NCBI RefSeq assembly: GCF_003573695.1
Contig: NC_039359.1
Span: forward strand, 72,673,292-72,737,291
Length of the DNA stretch: 64,000 bases
Reading direction: 5' to 3'
Source of the DNA: Papaver somniferum
Taxonomy: Eukaryota; Streptophyta; Magnoliopsida; Ranunculales; Papaveraceae
The position numbers and the translations under genes were made by a program. How positions within the stretch are numbered: the stretch's first letter is position 1; every line of letters begins with the position of its first letter. Positions 32,251 through 43,719 of the stretch are shown piece after piece. Under the pieces are notes generated by a model that saw only the letters and a program-made list of their open reading frames with translations, was not told the origin of the DNA and did not search any database.

Positions 32251-34867
32251 CTCAAGTGGTCTATGAAAAACAACTTGAGATTGCAAACACAATTCACACA
32301 CTACATACTCTCTTCTCTTGTACTAGAAATTGATGGTGATATAATGAGCCAAGCATATAATAAATGATAATACCAGGTTGATGTAGTAGGTGTAGGGAGT
32401 GTAGTAATAGATAGAAGCACACCGACACGAGCAGGATATAGCGCAATAGAGATAATGGAAGAGAAATAAGAGCACATCCCATCATCACAATTAATCCTGA
32501 AGTATACATTTGATGAACAATAGATGCACTTGACACAGCAGGGTACATTTGGAGCAGTAGTTGTTGTAGATAAAAGCGAAGAGGTACAGGACTAGTAATG
32601 GGTGATGCAATAAGTGTTGCAGGAAGAATCAGTCGCAGTGAATAGAAGTCATCGATACCGGGCATAGTAGCAGCTTTTTCAGGAAAGCATACATGACATC
32701 GCAGGAAAGAAGTGATCCAAAAAGATACCTTGCATTGGAACGATCTGTTGTCTCATACACAATCCAGTATAAATAAAATTGACTGCAATAGGCTTCATAA
32801 AACTGCAGATATGTACCATACACAAACAAGCCTAAATGCCACGTTGATGTATCCTTTAGAAGTACTCTTTTGTCCAGCAAAGCACGCAGATCTATACAAG
32901 TAGGAAAACTTCCAATAGAGAAAATCACTCTAGTTGCCGTTATGGAATAGGTATTCGCAGTGAGTACTGAACTTGCAGCCAAAGCATTATAGGGAAAGGA
33001 GTTGTGGAAGCACAATTTAGAACAATAAAGGTTGAGCAGACATTATGAAACAAGAACAATAGCTCCAATAGTAGAAGGAAAGACACACAAAAAAAATGAT
33101 TGACTGGTGCACCAGCAACTCTAATATAAACAAGGGAGAAATCTGGGTAGTAGCACTAGATAGTACTTGAGATTATCCATTTGAAATAATGCGGAAGATT
33201 GAAATGAGATGAGAAAATCCAAGTGTTGGTAGCTAGTTACAATCTGGGCTTGACAAAACCATTTAACAAGTAAATTCAGCACAACCGAAGTTGTGATGGC
33301 TGCACATCTACCAAGCTTTTGCAAATGAAAGAACAATGAACAACCTGAAGAATAACCTTTTAGAACTAACCAGCACTAATATCACCAATCCTAGCACCAT
33401 GTAACCTTGTTATTTAAAACCAAAAGATATGAAGCGCAGGAGATGCAACCATCAATGATCTTTATAACTTTCAGACTTCTCCCCAGCACACACTCTAGAA
33501 TCTCCAACTTTGAAAGTACTAATTGAAGGACTATTAGTATAAAAATACCACAATCTTTAACTGATTTCAGCAATCCAGATGCATTAACTTATTTTAGTAC
33601 CCATATTATTATGCAGTGGAAGAAAGGGAAAAACAACTCAAAATGATAACAGATAAAGGAAACCGGGACCCACTCTTAATTAAATGCAGATTCATCAAAG
33701 AGAACTTCAACTCGTACTTATTATATCTCACCAATTTCAATCCAATCACAGCACCTTCAGTTTCATCATTCAACTCGCAAGCCAAATCACTCATGATCTC
33801 ACACATGATGATGATTGTACCAAAACTGACACCAATGGGATAAACTGACAACAAGCTATCTAAGAACATATAGTGCAGCAAACACTCACTTTATACACTC
33901 ATTAATTCACATCCGCGAGTAGCATAGATAGGCATGCTTAGATCTGAAAGCTCCAGGTATCAGCACAAGTAGGAGTTGATTAAAAAACTAGTTGCCACAA
34001 ACTAGTTATGATGAAAAAGCTTTTGAAGACAGAATTGTCTATTGTTGATCTAGTGATGTAGAAGCTGCACACATGAGGTTAAAACTAAAGTAATCTAAAG
34101 ATAAAGTTGGAGGTTACTAGCAAAGACTCAGATGATAGTTGATGAGGTAAGAGACTTCAATCCAAAATACCAAAGAGGAAATTGAAATAACAAAGAGATC
34201 AAACCCTAAAACTGAATTTTAGTTCCAAAATCATGCTTAATCCTCTTGACGACGTTGCAACACCAGCATCAGGATCAAATACAACTTCACACTAAGAACC
34301 ATCAGTAACCACAATTCCACACAATCTCCAAAAAATTCAAATTAAACTCTATAAGTAGATTGAATGAATCAAAGAGAACTCAATCCTTTTGACTCGTACA
34401 TACACCAACTCCAATATGAAATTCATCCACATAAACATCATTAGAAACACAAGATTCTCCAACAGCTTGTTGATGACTGCCTTGAAATAAGAATTGAGAC
34501 CAATAACTTCTCAATCTTCTGTTGAATCCTATCAGTGGAACGACTTTAAGTTTTCGCCCTAACTAGACCTTGGTGTAGTGATCTAGAACACGCTCAGACT
34601 CTCGCGGCATCAGGAATCAAGAACAACATTCTTGATTATGAAATTAGATTACAAAAAAACAACCTAATTATGATGATAAACTTCTGTTGAAGATGAATTT
34701 GGAAGATGTTGATGTAAGAAAATCTAGACCTGAGATTTTAATTCTTTGTAAATAAGAAGAACAACTGCAGATTTGTGATGAAGAACAACTAGAATTTGAT
34801 GAAGAACAACAGCAGATGAAATTGAACTAAAGAGAATAAAGATTGAATAGCGGAAGATGGATAGATA

Positions 34868-35009
34868 CAGGGACGGACCCAGGAAAGATAAATTTTCTTT
34901 TAAGGCCCGGGCTAGAAGCCTTGGTCGAGCAAAAGAAAAAAATTGGCTTGTGGATTGGGAAGTCTACCCGGGCTAAAGCCCCTTTAGCCCAGCTGTAGGT
35001 CCGTCATTG
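34868..35009. mobile_element. 142 bp hAT-type MITE inside element C
   Basis: Termini are CAGGGACGGACC at the left and GGTCCGTCATTG at the right, imperfect TIRs of about 12 bp. Flanks GATAGATA (34860-34867) and GATCGATA (35010-35017) form an 8 bp TSD with one mismatch, the hAT signature. The right part contains GGGCTAAAGCCCCTTTAGCCC, itself foldable. It sits just inside the PBS of element C. Confidence 0.8.
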
Positions 35010-35039
35010 GATCGATATCCCTGAGAATTTCAATTCTCA

Positions 35040-35051
35040 GATCTGATGCCA
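35040..35051 (-). other. Primer-binding site of element C
   Basis: The minus strand reads TGGCATCAGATC directly after the LTR terminus GTTAGCA. It is similar to the tRNA-iMet PBS. Confidence 0.65.
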
Positions 35052-35261
35052 TGCTAACATTCAATAAATTGAATGTCTATATTGTATTGTAGACGATTTG
35101 AATCAATTATTTGATTAAAAGAAGATAAGTACATATACTGAATTCTGTCGACTCAATTCTCAGACACTTACACCTCACACGTGCGACTCTCATATAACTT
35201 GCACACTCACATTTCATACAAACACATTCATGCACAACATACATACTCTCTTATGCTATTA
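35052..35261 (-). repeat. 5' LTR of element C
   Basis: Homologous to 32015-32238 with a few indels. It is bounded by the PBS on the left and TSD AGATC on the right. Confidence 0.85.
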
Positions 35262-35900
35262 AGATCTAGCTACCAAATTATTGGTAGAAAACAAATTCAA
35301 GGACGGAGCTATACATGGGCCATATACATCATTACGAGCGTATAAAAGCAAGTAAGCATCAATTGGACTAAGAGTCCTAAAGCTTTCAAAGAATTTGATA
35401 TTAGTATGTAGAAGGATCCGGCTGTCAACATGCATTTCCCTGCTATGTAGAGAAGCAGCCTGGAAACCATCCCAGATTAAAGGAAAATCACGAAAGCAGA
35501 TCTCAAGCCCATTTATCCTCTTCTTTACCTATCCGTAGCAAGATTTTGCCTACCCATATCCACGTTCCTGGGAGCGGACAACCCTTGGGAGTTGGGACCT
35601 CTCTGTAGAATTTTGGCTTTGTCCCTCGCGAAGGTAGAACATCATTATGAGCATATGGAAGCAAGAGCAACTATTTTCAAATGGACCAAGCAAGCCTCTT
35701 GAACAAGGGCCCGTTAGTACCATTGTCATAGTGAAGGGACACGATGACTAGATCGGACCTTTTTTCTTTTGTTTTGCCTCGCCATGCTTGCATAAACTGA
35801 ATCTTATCAAAAGAGCCTCCAACCATAATATACCGATTCACAAACATATCTATAACCAACATAATCGGGAAAAACATCTCCAAAGCTAACACCATTACAA
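35262..35900. repeat. Degenerate tandem repeat, right part
   Basis: Continues the repeat interrupted by element C. Another unit start is GCATTTCCCTGCTATGTAG near 35431. A segment similar to 31800-31860 recurs at 35625-35690 (an ACATCATTATGAGCAT-like block and CAAATGGACCAAGC). The minus frame 35895-35677 is open for 72 codons without a recognised domain. It may be a decayed duplicated exon. Confidence 0.5.
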
Positions 35901-37860
35901 GGAGACAATTTTTTGCCGCACTATAATTGCCAAGGCATCAAGAGGAAAAAGTAAAAGCATTATGGTTCCATTTACCAAAATGTTGGAATAAGGGTGCGAT
36001 GACCAGTTCGGCACTCATTCACCAAGAGGTAATAATAGATGGGCCTAACATTGTGTCTTTTTCTTTACAGGCTTGTTTGGTTTGGAAGCATTTGAGGAGA
36101 GGAGGATATGTTTTTGGAACCCACCATGTGTATTTGTACCATCACCAGTGTGTATGGCTACCATAAAATGATGCATGATTCAGTTATCCATGGAAATTCT
36201 TAGTTCCATACCAACTTGTTATCATAACTGAATTGCATTTTTTGTACTTGTGTATGATCTCATGTTGAATTATTGGTTCAGGATTTCAGATGTAGTAAAC
36301 AGAAGCAACTCTTGCATCATTTCACGTTAAGCTTAGACTTGGAGGCCATCTGCCGGTAAACGTCAAGGCATGATCGACTGCTAGAATATCCATCAAGTTA
36401 CGACTTGAGAGTTGAAAGGCCGAAGAAAAAAAAAACTCTCAGAGCTAGCCACGAAGGCCTTTAAGTTTTTAAGGCTTAGCAGTTATGACGGTTGGACAGG
36501 GCCTTTGCTTATCTCTTTGTACTATTAGAAAGTCATGCTTTCTTCATGAAATTGTCACGCTACCAACAACACTGTTCGTACACTCCACATAATATCACGA
36601 AAATTAGGTGCCAACGAATCCTGACAAAATGCGTTGATAATCAATGTTCTGGTTTCGAATCACATTCAAACCAGAGGTACATTTGAATTGAAGTCTAGTT
36701 CCTGGTAAATAACAAGAACAATCACGCAATCGGTTATATAATGGTAACGCTATAAAATCAACAGGATTAATGGAAGTGCTAGTTTACCGGGAGGGGAGAT
36801 ACCAGGATTCATATAAAATAAACTTGAAAATATTTATCGGATATGCATTTTGGTACGTTTCCCAGTAAACTAAACTGGCACCCCACGTTAACAGTCATGC
36901 TACGGCATATCGTTTTTGTATTTCTAACTTAAAAAGATTCTTACGTCTTTTCTGTTGGGATCTGACTCGATTTGAGGTACATCAATACCACGTAACCATA
37001 CGAGAGAAGAGTGCCTGCCATTTTGCCAAGGCCCCATCGGCGTTAGCAACAAGTAGTGATGAGTTGTTCCAACAATTCATATTTCCTGGGCCCATTAGGC
37101 CCGGTACATGATTGAACAAGCTGGTCCACAATCGACAAAAGTCTTGGAACCGGTTTTTCTACAAATTCGTGTTAAAAATCAAGTGTTAGTTATAAAAAAT
37201 GTGGATATCTGAAATAAATCTGATTAGATGAACAAATTTTTCTACCATAATTAGTCCAATCAATATTTAATTGTATTTCTAAATTATTTGGTTTGTCTAC
37301 CATGTGAAAGTAGTTGATATTTTGCCTTAGAACATGGCCACAACCTATGTCATTGTCCTTGATTATGCAGCAGCCAGCCACTACTAAATCATTAAAACAG
37401 GGACATTTGATCGATATTTATGGTAAATTAACATGATCTAAAATTGTGTTAATAGCATCACTACGTAGAAATTAACTATGTAGTCTTTATTTTGAATTCA
37501 AATTTTTTTTTGTTTTTCCCTCGATGGCCATCATTACAAAGACAAATTTGTGGAGCGTAGGGACAAAGAGAATTATTTTGAAGTTTGCTCAAATAATTTA
37601 CCTAATTTACCATCTTGTTTCCCAACAAAATTGTTTAGTTGTGTGCATTTGCGAAACAATGTAGTCTCTCCCTTTACCTCAAATGGAAGAATTTTTTTTA
37701 AAAAAGAAGAAAACCTAAGTTTCTTCCACCTTTTTGTTGAGATCTAATTTCAAATGGACTAAATCTAAACAAAGGTTGTAAGTTTTTTAAGTTTTAATTT
37801 CTAGATTTCTTTTATCAGAGAAATCACATAGGCATGACAAACTAACAAATTTATCCATTA
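35901..37860. other. Intergenic DNA, nothing recognised
   Basis: About 2 kb of AT-rich sequence with short frames only (for example 35927-36166 and 36492-36686), none with a recognisable domain. No LTR, TIR or RNA gene is seen. Confidence 0.5.
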
Positions 37861-37867
37861 TACACCT

Positions 37868-38320
37868 GTAATGGGACTGACAAACCATTAAAACGGATGG
37901 ACAAATCTTCAGATACAAGAATTGTCCATCGACGTCTCAGGTTGAGTCGGACGAATCAGCCTGAGATGACCGAATCAAATTGAGACGACTGACCCAAGTT
38001 GAGACGAGGCCCAGCACAACTTGAGTCGGTCGTCTCAATTTGGGACGATACTCTATTACAAAAACAAAAACATTAGTTAATTTAGTTTTATTTTATTTTT
38101 ATAAAAAAAAATTAATAAATGGGTCCCGCTTGATATTTTAAAAATATTTTTTAATATAAAAACCAGTCCCAACAGTTAAAAGAAATAGTTGTTTATACAA
38201 TATAGTAGGTCCGCTAATTATAGCCTGTTGACCATTGTGAGAAATCACGTTTTCCCGTCCACATGGACGGATAAATGCCTAACGTTCCATTGGAGTTACT
38301 CTTAATTGTTTCTTTTAAGT
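37868..38320. repeat. Possible MITE with a strong internal hairpin
   Basis: Loosely inverted ends (ACACCTGTAATGGGAC near 37863 and the complement of GTTCCATTGGAGTTACTC near 38283) and inverted subterminal GGATGGAC/GTCCATGTGGAC blocks suggest a foldback element. Inside it, 37980-38040 folds into a 22-base stem with two mismatches. The left arm starts TTGAGACGAC and the right arm ends GTCGTCTCAA. TSD not clear. Confidence 0.5.
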
Positions 38321-38819
38321 TTTTAGATTGTATGGTCTTTTTTTATTGTCTGCACTTTAAGTGCTTCTAGCATTCACCGTTAATGGTGATTCTCGCATTC
38401 ATCTTAATGGTGATTCTATTTTATTTGTAATTAACTTTCAGTTTATGGGGTTTTTAAGTACCCCGACAATTTATGGTTACCGGAATCTTCAAATCGCTGG
38501 GCAAGGTATCAAATATGTACTACTTCAAGTTTGTTTTTATGGCTATTTCTTGATATACTTGATCTCTATATGATTGTTTGGTGATATTAATGGAAAATAG
38601 AGGCTTTTTTTCGGGAAAAGAAAATGTCGTGTTCCATTTTCAAATATTTTTCTTCTAAATTTAAAGTTAAAGATATAAAATTTATACCTTGAAAAGTAAA
38701 TGTTTTGCTTTTTATATAAAAAATATTAACAATGGGAAATCAAATTCAAAAGATTATATTTTGAGAAATCAGCTGCAAAACACATTATTAAGTCAATACA
38801 TATTACGCGGTCGATATTT
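38321..38819. other. Intergenic DNA, nothing recognised
   Basis: AT-rich stretch. The frame 38361-38573 has no recognisable domain. Confidence 0.45.
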
Positions 38820-39967
38820 TTTTTCAATTGTTGCACCAGAAATTGTTTGACATCAAAGGCTTGGACACACTCCTGCACCAATACTTCACCATCTACAATA
38901 GGAGAAGAATATTAAGAAGAGTAATTTTGAAAGTACTTTTGGAGATACTTCCTCTTTCTGTTATCATTGAGAAATGGATAAGCGCGCAAAGCTACTTTTT
39001 AGTATGTTAACTAGAATAATTTCTAAGCCTTTACAACTTGTGTATTGTGATGTTTGGGGACCATCACCAGTTCCATCTTGCTCTGGATTTAGGTATTCAT
39101 TTTTATAGATGAGACATTTGGTTCAGCTGGCTATGTATCTAATGACACTCAGGACTGAATACTACTGCTGAGAACTTGCTCTCTATTACTATTACGACCT
39201 TTCAGTCATATGTTTCCTTTGAACTGGTTAAGGGCTAGAGTGTTCCTAGATGAATGTGGTATTACAATGACATGTTCTTTCCCTAATACATCTTAGAAGA
39301 ATGGAAGAGCAAAATGAAGACATGTACATGTTACATAGATAAGTAACATTATGTCATTACAAGTTTCTTTACCTTTTTTTTTGGATTGAGTCCTTTCTCA
39401 CAATGCATATATTATTAACAGGACTCATTCTAAAATTTTATCTACCAAATCACCTTAAAAAGTTATTTTCAATGGACAACCATATTACTCACACTTCAAA
39501 ACTTTTGGATGTGCCTATTATCCTAACTCTACAGCCTATAGGCAGTTTTGGATGTGCATATTATCCTAACCCTACAGCCTATAGGCAGGACATGCTCGGT
39601 CCCAAATACACTCCCTGCACATTTCTGGGATACATTCATTTCCACAAGGGATACATATGTTTGGATGCTTCACAAAAACCAAAGTTTTTATTTCAATACA
39701 TGTAAATTTTGAGGAATTTATCTTTCCTTTTGCTCAGTCTACATTGAACCTAAGTGAGGATGTTTCTGAAAATTCTAGAACAGTATTTATTTCATACCAG
39801 ATTTGGTTATATCTTCAGCTTCTTTATCCTCTCATCATCCTACTATTTTTTTAGATTCATCTCAATCTTCTCATGAATATATTCATCTGACAATACTTAT
39901 TCGCTATCTTCTTTACAATCAAATGTCACACTTGCTGATTTATCATTTCTTACCAATTCTAGTATTT
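38820..39967 (+). pseudogene. Decayed Ty1/copia polyprotein, left part
   Basis: 38828-39010 resembles a GAG pre-integrase (LFDIKGLDTLLHQ for the usual LWHxRLGH). 39020-39110 resembles the integrase start (LQLVYCDVWGPSPV, SGFRY). 39480-39720 resembles the copia block after the integrase core (FGCAYYPN, YRQDMLGPKYTPCTFLGY, KGYICLD). Numerous stops and frameshifts mean it is dead. The element continues after the chromovirus insertion, at 45195. Bases 39963-39967 (TATTT) are the left TSD copy of that insertion. Confidence 0.8.
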
Positions 39968-40248
39968 TGTCATAGACCAACTTTCTGAGAGACTCCTTTT
40001 ACTTGTATTTCTGAATTAGAGTTGCCCTTATCTGTTAATGGGTGCCTTAGTAATGGTCACACGGTTGGCATGTGTGAATTGTGTATTAGTATCCTTGTTT
40101 TGCCTTGGATACTCTCAGTCGATTATTGAATTATTGTCTTCTCTTTGATTTCTTATCTTCTCCCCACTCTGAGTCTAGTTTTCTTCTTCTTCTACTTCTT
40201 TACATCAGATCCCCTTCTTTTTCCCTCATTGTATTGTAGAACATTACA
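39968..40248 (+). repeat. 5' LTR of element D
   Basis: Begins TGTCATAGACC, ends AACATTACA. Paired with 44903-45189. Contains a CTTCTTCTTCTACTTC pyrimidine tract whose length differs between copies. Confidence 0.93.
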
Positions 40249-40250
40249 AG

Positions 40251-40263
40251 TTGGTATCAGTAG
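40251..40263 (+). other. Primer-binding site of element D
   Basis: TTGGTATCAGTAG two bases after the LTR corresponds to the tRNA-iMet PBS TGGTATCAGAG. Confidence 0.8.
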
Positions 40264-40283
40264 TATCTATCCTTGGACCTTTC

Positions 40284-41855
40284 ATGGATAACAAAGCAGT
40301 TGTAAAAGAGTTAACCAGAAAAATCGAAGAACTCACCTCAGCTCAAGCAGATGCTACTAAGAAGATGGATGAGCTTGCAAAGTCTCAGAGTGATTCATCG
40401 TTAAAGTATGATGATGTAATGATGACAGTTACAAAGATCAAGGAAGCTCAAGGAAACCCCACTCCTGAGCTCATGATTGCTATTACTACAGCTCTAACTA
40501 ATCAGATGGAACAATTTATGGAAGCTTCAGGTCGATTGCCAAACAATAGAGCGGTTCAATCAAATGGATCGGGAGGAATTTTTGGACCACCACCAGCAGC
40601 AGCATCATTCGGAAGCAACATACCTTCTTTTTCAGGTGAAAACGTTTCTCATCCACCTCGTTATTTACTTGGAGATAATGATCTTAATCAGTTTCAACAT
40701 CCTAAACCCAAGGTTGAGTTTTCAAAATTTGATGGAACCAATCCTCGTTCGTGGATACGCAAGTGTAGGAAATTCTTTATTATACATCATATGACAGATG
40801 CTCAAATGGTAAACTTAGCTTCTATGTATCTTGAGGAAAAGGTACACCTGTGGTTTCAGGATTATCAAATTGGAAAACCTGTGGTGATGTGGGAGGATTT
40901 TCTCCGAGATATATGTCTTCGTTTTCAAGAGTTGGGAAATGATGACATTGTAGTAGAGTTTAATAAGCTTCAACAATTAGGTTATGTCCTTGATTATCAT
41001 GAGATTTTTGAAGAACTGGAGGCTTTAATGCTATATAAATATCCTCATCTTACAGAGAGTTACTTTACGTCTAGCTTCATCAGTGGCCTCAAGGATGAAT
41101 TAAGGCTACATATACAAATGTTTTCACCCAAGACATTAACTAATGCAGTATACTTGGCAAGAATGCAGGAAGCTCTTATTGAAAATGAAGCTAAGAAGGC
41201 AATAGCTACTTACAGACCTCCACCACTTTTTGTACCCTCCCACCAACCCCAAAGAAACATCTCCTCTCCAGTAACAAGTCCCAAAAATTTCACTAAACCT
41301 TCTCAACCACTTACCACCAATTCCCCACCACCCATTAAGAGATTATCTTATGCTGATATGAGGAAGAGAAGGGAAAAAGGCATATGTTACAACTGTGATG
41401 AGGTTTTTCAAGCTGGTCACAAATGCATTAAACAACAGATTTATATACTAGCTGCATATGATAAGGAAACTACTCAATCTGGTGAAGAATCTCCTTGTGA
41501 TACACCACTATCCCCTGGCACTGAGGAGGAGGTAGAAATATCATTACATGCTCTTGCTGGAAATACTTCCCGTAGCATAATCAGAATTGGAGGAGCTAAC
41601 AAGAAGCAATCATTAACAATTTTGATAGACAGTGGAAGTACCCACAGTTTCTTGGATCTTGGATATGCTGCAAGGTGTGGGGTGACCATTCAACTTGCAA
41701 CTCCTCTTTTGGTAGTTGTGGCTAATGGAACTAAAATGGTCAGTGATGTTAATTGCTCTTCATTCACATGGCAGATGCAAGGGCATGAATTTCAGTATGA
41801 CATGAGACTTTTGAAGTTGGTGGCTGTGACATGGTGCTTGGTGTTGATTGGATGA
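40284..41855 (+). CDS. Gag-protease of element D
   Basis: A 523-residue frame from ATG 40284. The N-terminal coiled-coil (about residues 8-65) is rich in K, E and Q. The gag capsid core spans about 140-310, with FDGTNPRSWIRKC and HLWFQDYQ. The chromovirus-type zinc knuckle is at C368, C371, H379 and C381 (CYNCDEVFQAGHKC). The protease active site follows at D449 (LIDSGSTHSFLD). The frame shifts near 41825: the expected MVLGVDWM-like block after the protease is read in another frame and the ORF ends at 41855. The upstream in-frame extension (40251) has no ATG and overlaps the PBS, so 40284 is the better start. Confidence 0.88.
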   Translation: MDNKAVVKELTRKIEELTSAQADATKKMDELAKSQSDSSLKYDDVMMTVTKIKEAQGNPTPELMIAITTALTNQMEQFMEASGRLPNNRAVQSNGSGGIFGPPPAAASFGSNIPSFSGENVSHPPRYLLGDNDLNQFQHPKPKVEFSKFDGTNPRSWIRKCRKFFIIHHMTDAQMVNLASMYLEEKVHLWFQDYQIGKPVVMWEDFLRDICLRFQELGNDDIVVEFNKLQQLGYVLDYHEIFEELEALMLYKYPHLTESYFTSSFISGLKDELRLHIQMFSPKTLTNAVYLARMQEALIENEAKKAIATYRPPPLFVPSHQPQRNISSPVTSPKNFTKPSQPLTTNSPPPIKRLSYADMRKRREKGICYNCDEVFQAGHKCIKQQIYILAAYDKETTQSGEESPCDTPLSPGTEEEVEISLHALAGNTSRSIIRIGGANKKQSLTILIDSGSTHSFLDLGYAARCGVTIQLATPLLVVVANGTKMVSDVNCSSFTWQMQGHEFQYDMRLLKLVAVTWCLVLIG

Positions 41856-43103
41856 GGGGTATGATCCCCATGATGTTTGATTTTAATAATCTCACAGTGA
41901 ATTTCACAAAAGATGGAAAAAAAACATTACTCTACAAGGTAACACTCCCACAGCTCACATATCTATGATGACAGGAAGTGCATTGCATAAATGGCTCAGA
42001 AGAACAAACATGGGTTAGTTGGTAATCTTTTTGCCATTACTGCTTGTGAACCAGAAGCTGAGATACCAGAACCCATCAAACCATTGTTACAAAAATATGA
42101 ATCCATTTTTCAAGAACCTACAGCCTTACCTCCATTTAGAGCTCATGACCATCACATACCCCTAAAGCCACTTACTTCCCCCCTAGATCAGAGACCTTAT
42201 AGAATCCCATACATTCAAAAAGAAGTAGTAGAACAACTTGTACAAGAAATGTTGCAATCAGGTGTAATTCAACCCATCCACAGCCCATTCTCTTCCCCTA
42301 TCCTGTTAATCAAAAAGAAATATGGTAGTTGGAGATTCTGTGTGGACTATAGGAAATTAAATGAAGCCACGGTTAAGGATAAGTATCATATTCCCATCAT
42401 TGAAGAGCTCTTGGATGAATTGTTTGGTTCCAAGGTATTCACTAAAATTGATTTGAGAGTTGGATACCATAAAATTAGAGTCTACCCTCAAGACACATAC
42501 AAGACAGCTTTCAAGACTCATCAAGGGAACTATGAATTCATGGTGATGCCTTTTGGCTTAACCAATTCCCCAGCATCCTTTCATGCCTTGATGAATGATG
42601 TTTTTAAGCCTCATCTCAGGAAGTTTATACTTGTATTCTTTGATGATATTCTAGTCTATAGTCTTGATATGGATACTCACTTGAAACATTTAGAGATCAC
42701 TCTCAGCACTTTAAAGCAACACACCTTGTTTGCTAAGCTCTCCAAGTGCTCCCTTGGTCAGGACAAAGTGGAATATCTGGATCACATTATTTCTAAGGAA
42801 GGAGTGGCAGCAGATCCCAAGAAGATTGAATGTATGTTGCAGTGGCCTATTCCTACTACATTGAAAGGACTAAGAGGATTCCTGGGTTTAACTGGGTACT
42901 ACAGAAAGTTTGTGCAAAAATATGTAATTATTTGCAAGCCTTTAACAGATTTGTTAAAGAGGGACAACTTTCAGTGGAACACAAGTGCTCAAACTGCTTT
43001 TGATACACTCAAGAAGGCTATTACTTTTACTCATGTGTTGGTGTTGCCAGATTTTACATTACCTTTTGAGGTTGAGACTGATGCTTGTGACACATGGATA
43101 TGA
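41856..43103 (+). pseudogene. Reverse transcriptase and RNase H start of element D
   Basis: After the frame change, 41856-41990 carries the end of the protease region. From 41991 a 370-codon frame contains the complete RT: SGVIQPIHSPFSSPILLIKK, WRFCVDYRKLN, the catalytic FFDD (residues 216-219, FFDDILVYS), FLGLTGYYRKF of the thumb, then the RNase H start VETDACDT. It ends at TGA 43101-43103 within RNase H, where a sense codon is expected. The RT itself looks intact. Confidence 0.87.
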
Positions 43104-43109
43104 GCAGTT

Positions 43110-43707
43110 TTGATGCAGAAAAAGAAACCGATTGCATTTTACAGGAAAGGCGTGGGGATCAAATTTCTTGCCATGTCCACATATGAGAAGGAGTTGTTAT
43201 CCATAGTAATGGCAGTTAATAAATGGAAGACCTTACCTCATGGGAAACCACTTTACCATCTTCACAGATCATCAGAGCTTGAAGTATTTCATGGAGCAGA
43301 AGTTGCACTCTATGGCTCAACAAAAGTGGCTCTCCAAGCTTATGGGGTATGACTACACAATATGCTCTAACAAAGGAGCTGAAAACAAAGTGGCTGATGC
43401 ATTATCAAGGATACCACATTCTGCCTCACCCCAGTGCCAGCTTATTTCCCAATTACAACCTACTTGGCTGCTTGAAGTGCAAGATGGTTATGGTACTGAT
43501 AAGGTGGCCCAAGAACTGTTACCTCAGCTGACTGTATCTCCTACTAGTAAACCTCCCTACACACTGAAACAAGGAATCCTCAGATACAAGCACAAGATTT
43601 ATATTGGCTCCAAGGGAAATTTAAGACAACAAGTCTTAGCTGCAGTTCATTCTTCTGCCATGGGGGGACATTCAGGAACTCAGGCTAGCTATCAGAGGGA
43701 AAAATAA
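43110..43707 (+). pseudogene. RNase H of element D, frame-broken
   Basis: Frames 43110-43352 and 43240-43707 together cover RNase H: KPIAFYRKG, STYEKELLSIVMAVNKW, then FTIFTDHQSLKYFMEQK, YDYTICSNKGAENKVADALSRI. A base change in length near 43240 separates the two halves. The second half runs on to the HHCC start of integrase (HSSAMGGHSGTQASYQR) and ends at TAA 43705-43707. Confidence 0.85.
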
Positions 43708-43719
43708 CACTTTCACTGG

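Larger units (their letters stand above)
32015..35261 (-). mobile_element. Non-autonomous minus-strand LTR element (element C)
   Basis: LTRs of 224 bp (32015-32238) and 210 bp (35052-35261), TSD AGATC at 32010-32014 and 35262-35266. On the minus strand each LTR starts TAATA and ends GTTAGCA. The PBS TGGCATCAGATC (close to the tRNA-iMet type TGGTATCAGAGC) directly follows the right LTR, and the PPT ATTATGGGAGGG directly precedes the left one. The 2.8 kb interior has only short ORFs without gag or pol motifs, so it is LARD-like. Some interior stretches, such as the minus frame 33881-33609, look protein-like and may be captured host sequence, but I cannot name them. Confidence 0.8.

Noticed and set aside
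35927..36166. 79-codon frame in intergenic DNA
   Set aside because: No recognisable domain, no splice context and no neighbouring coding sequence.
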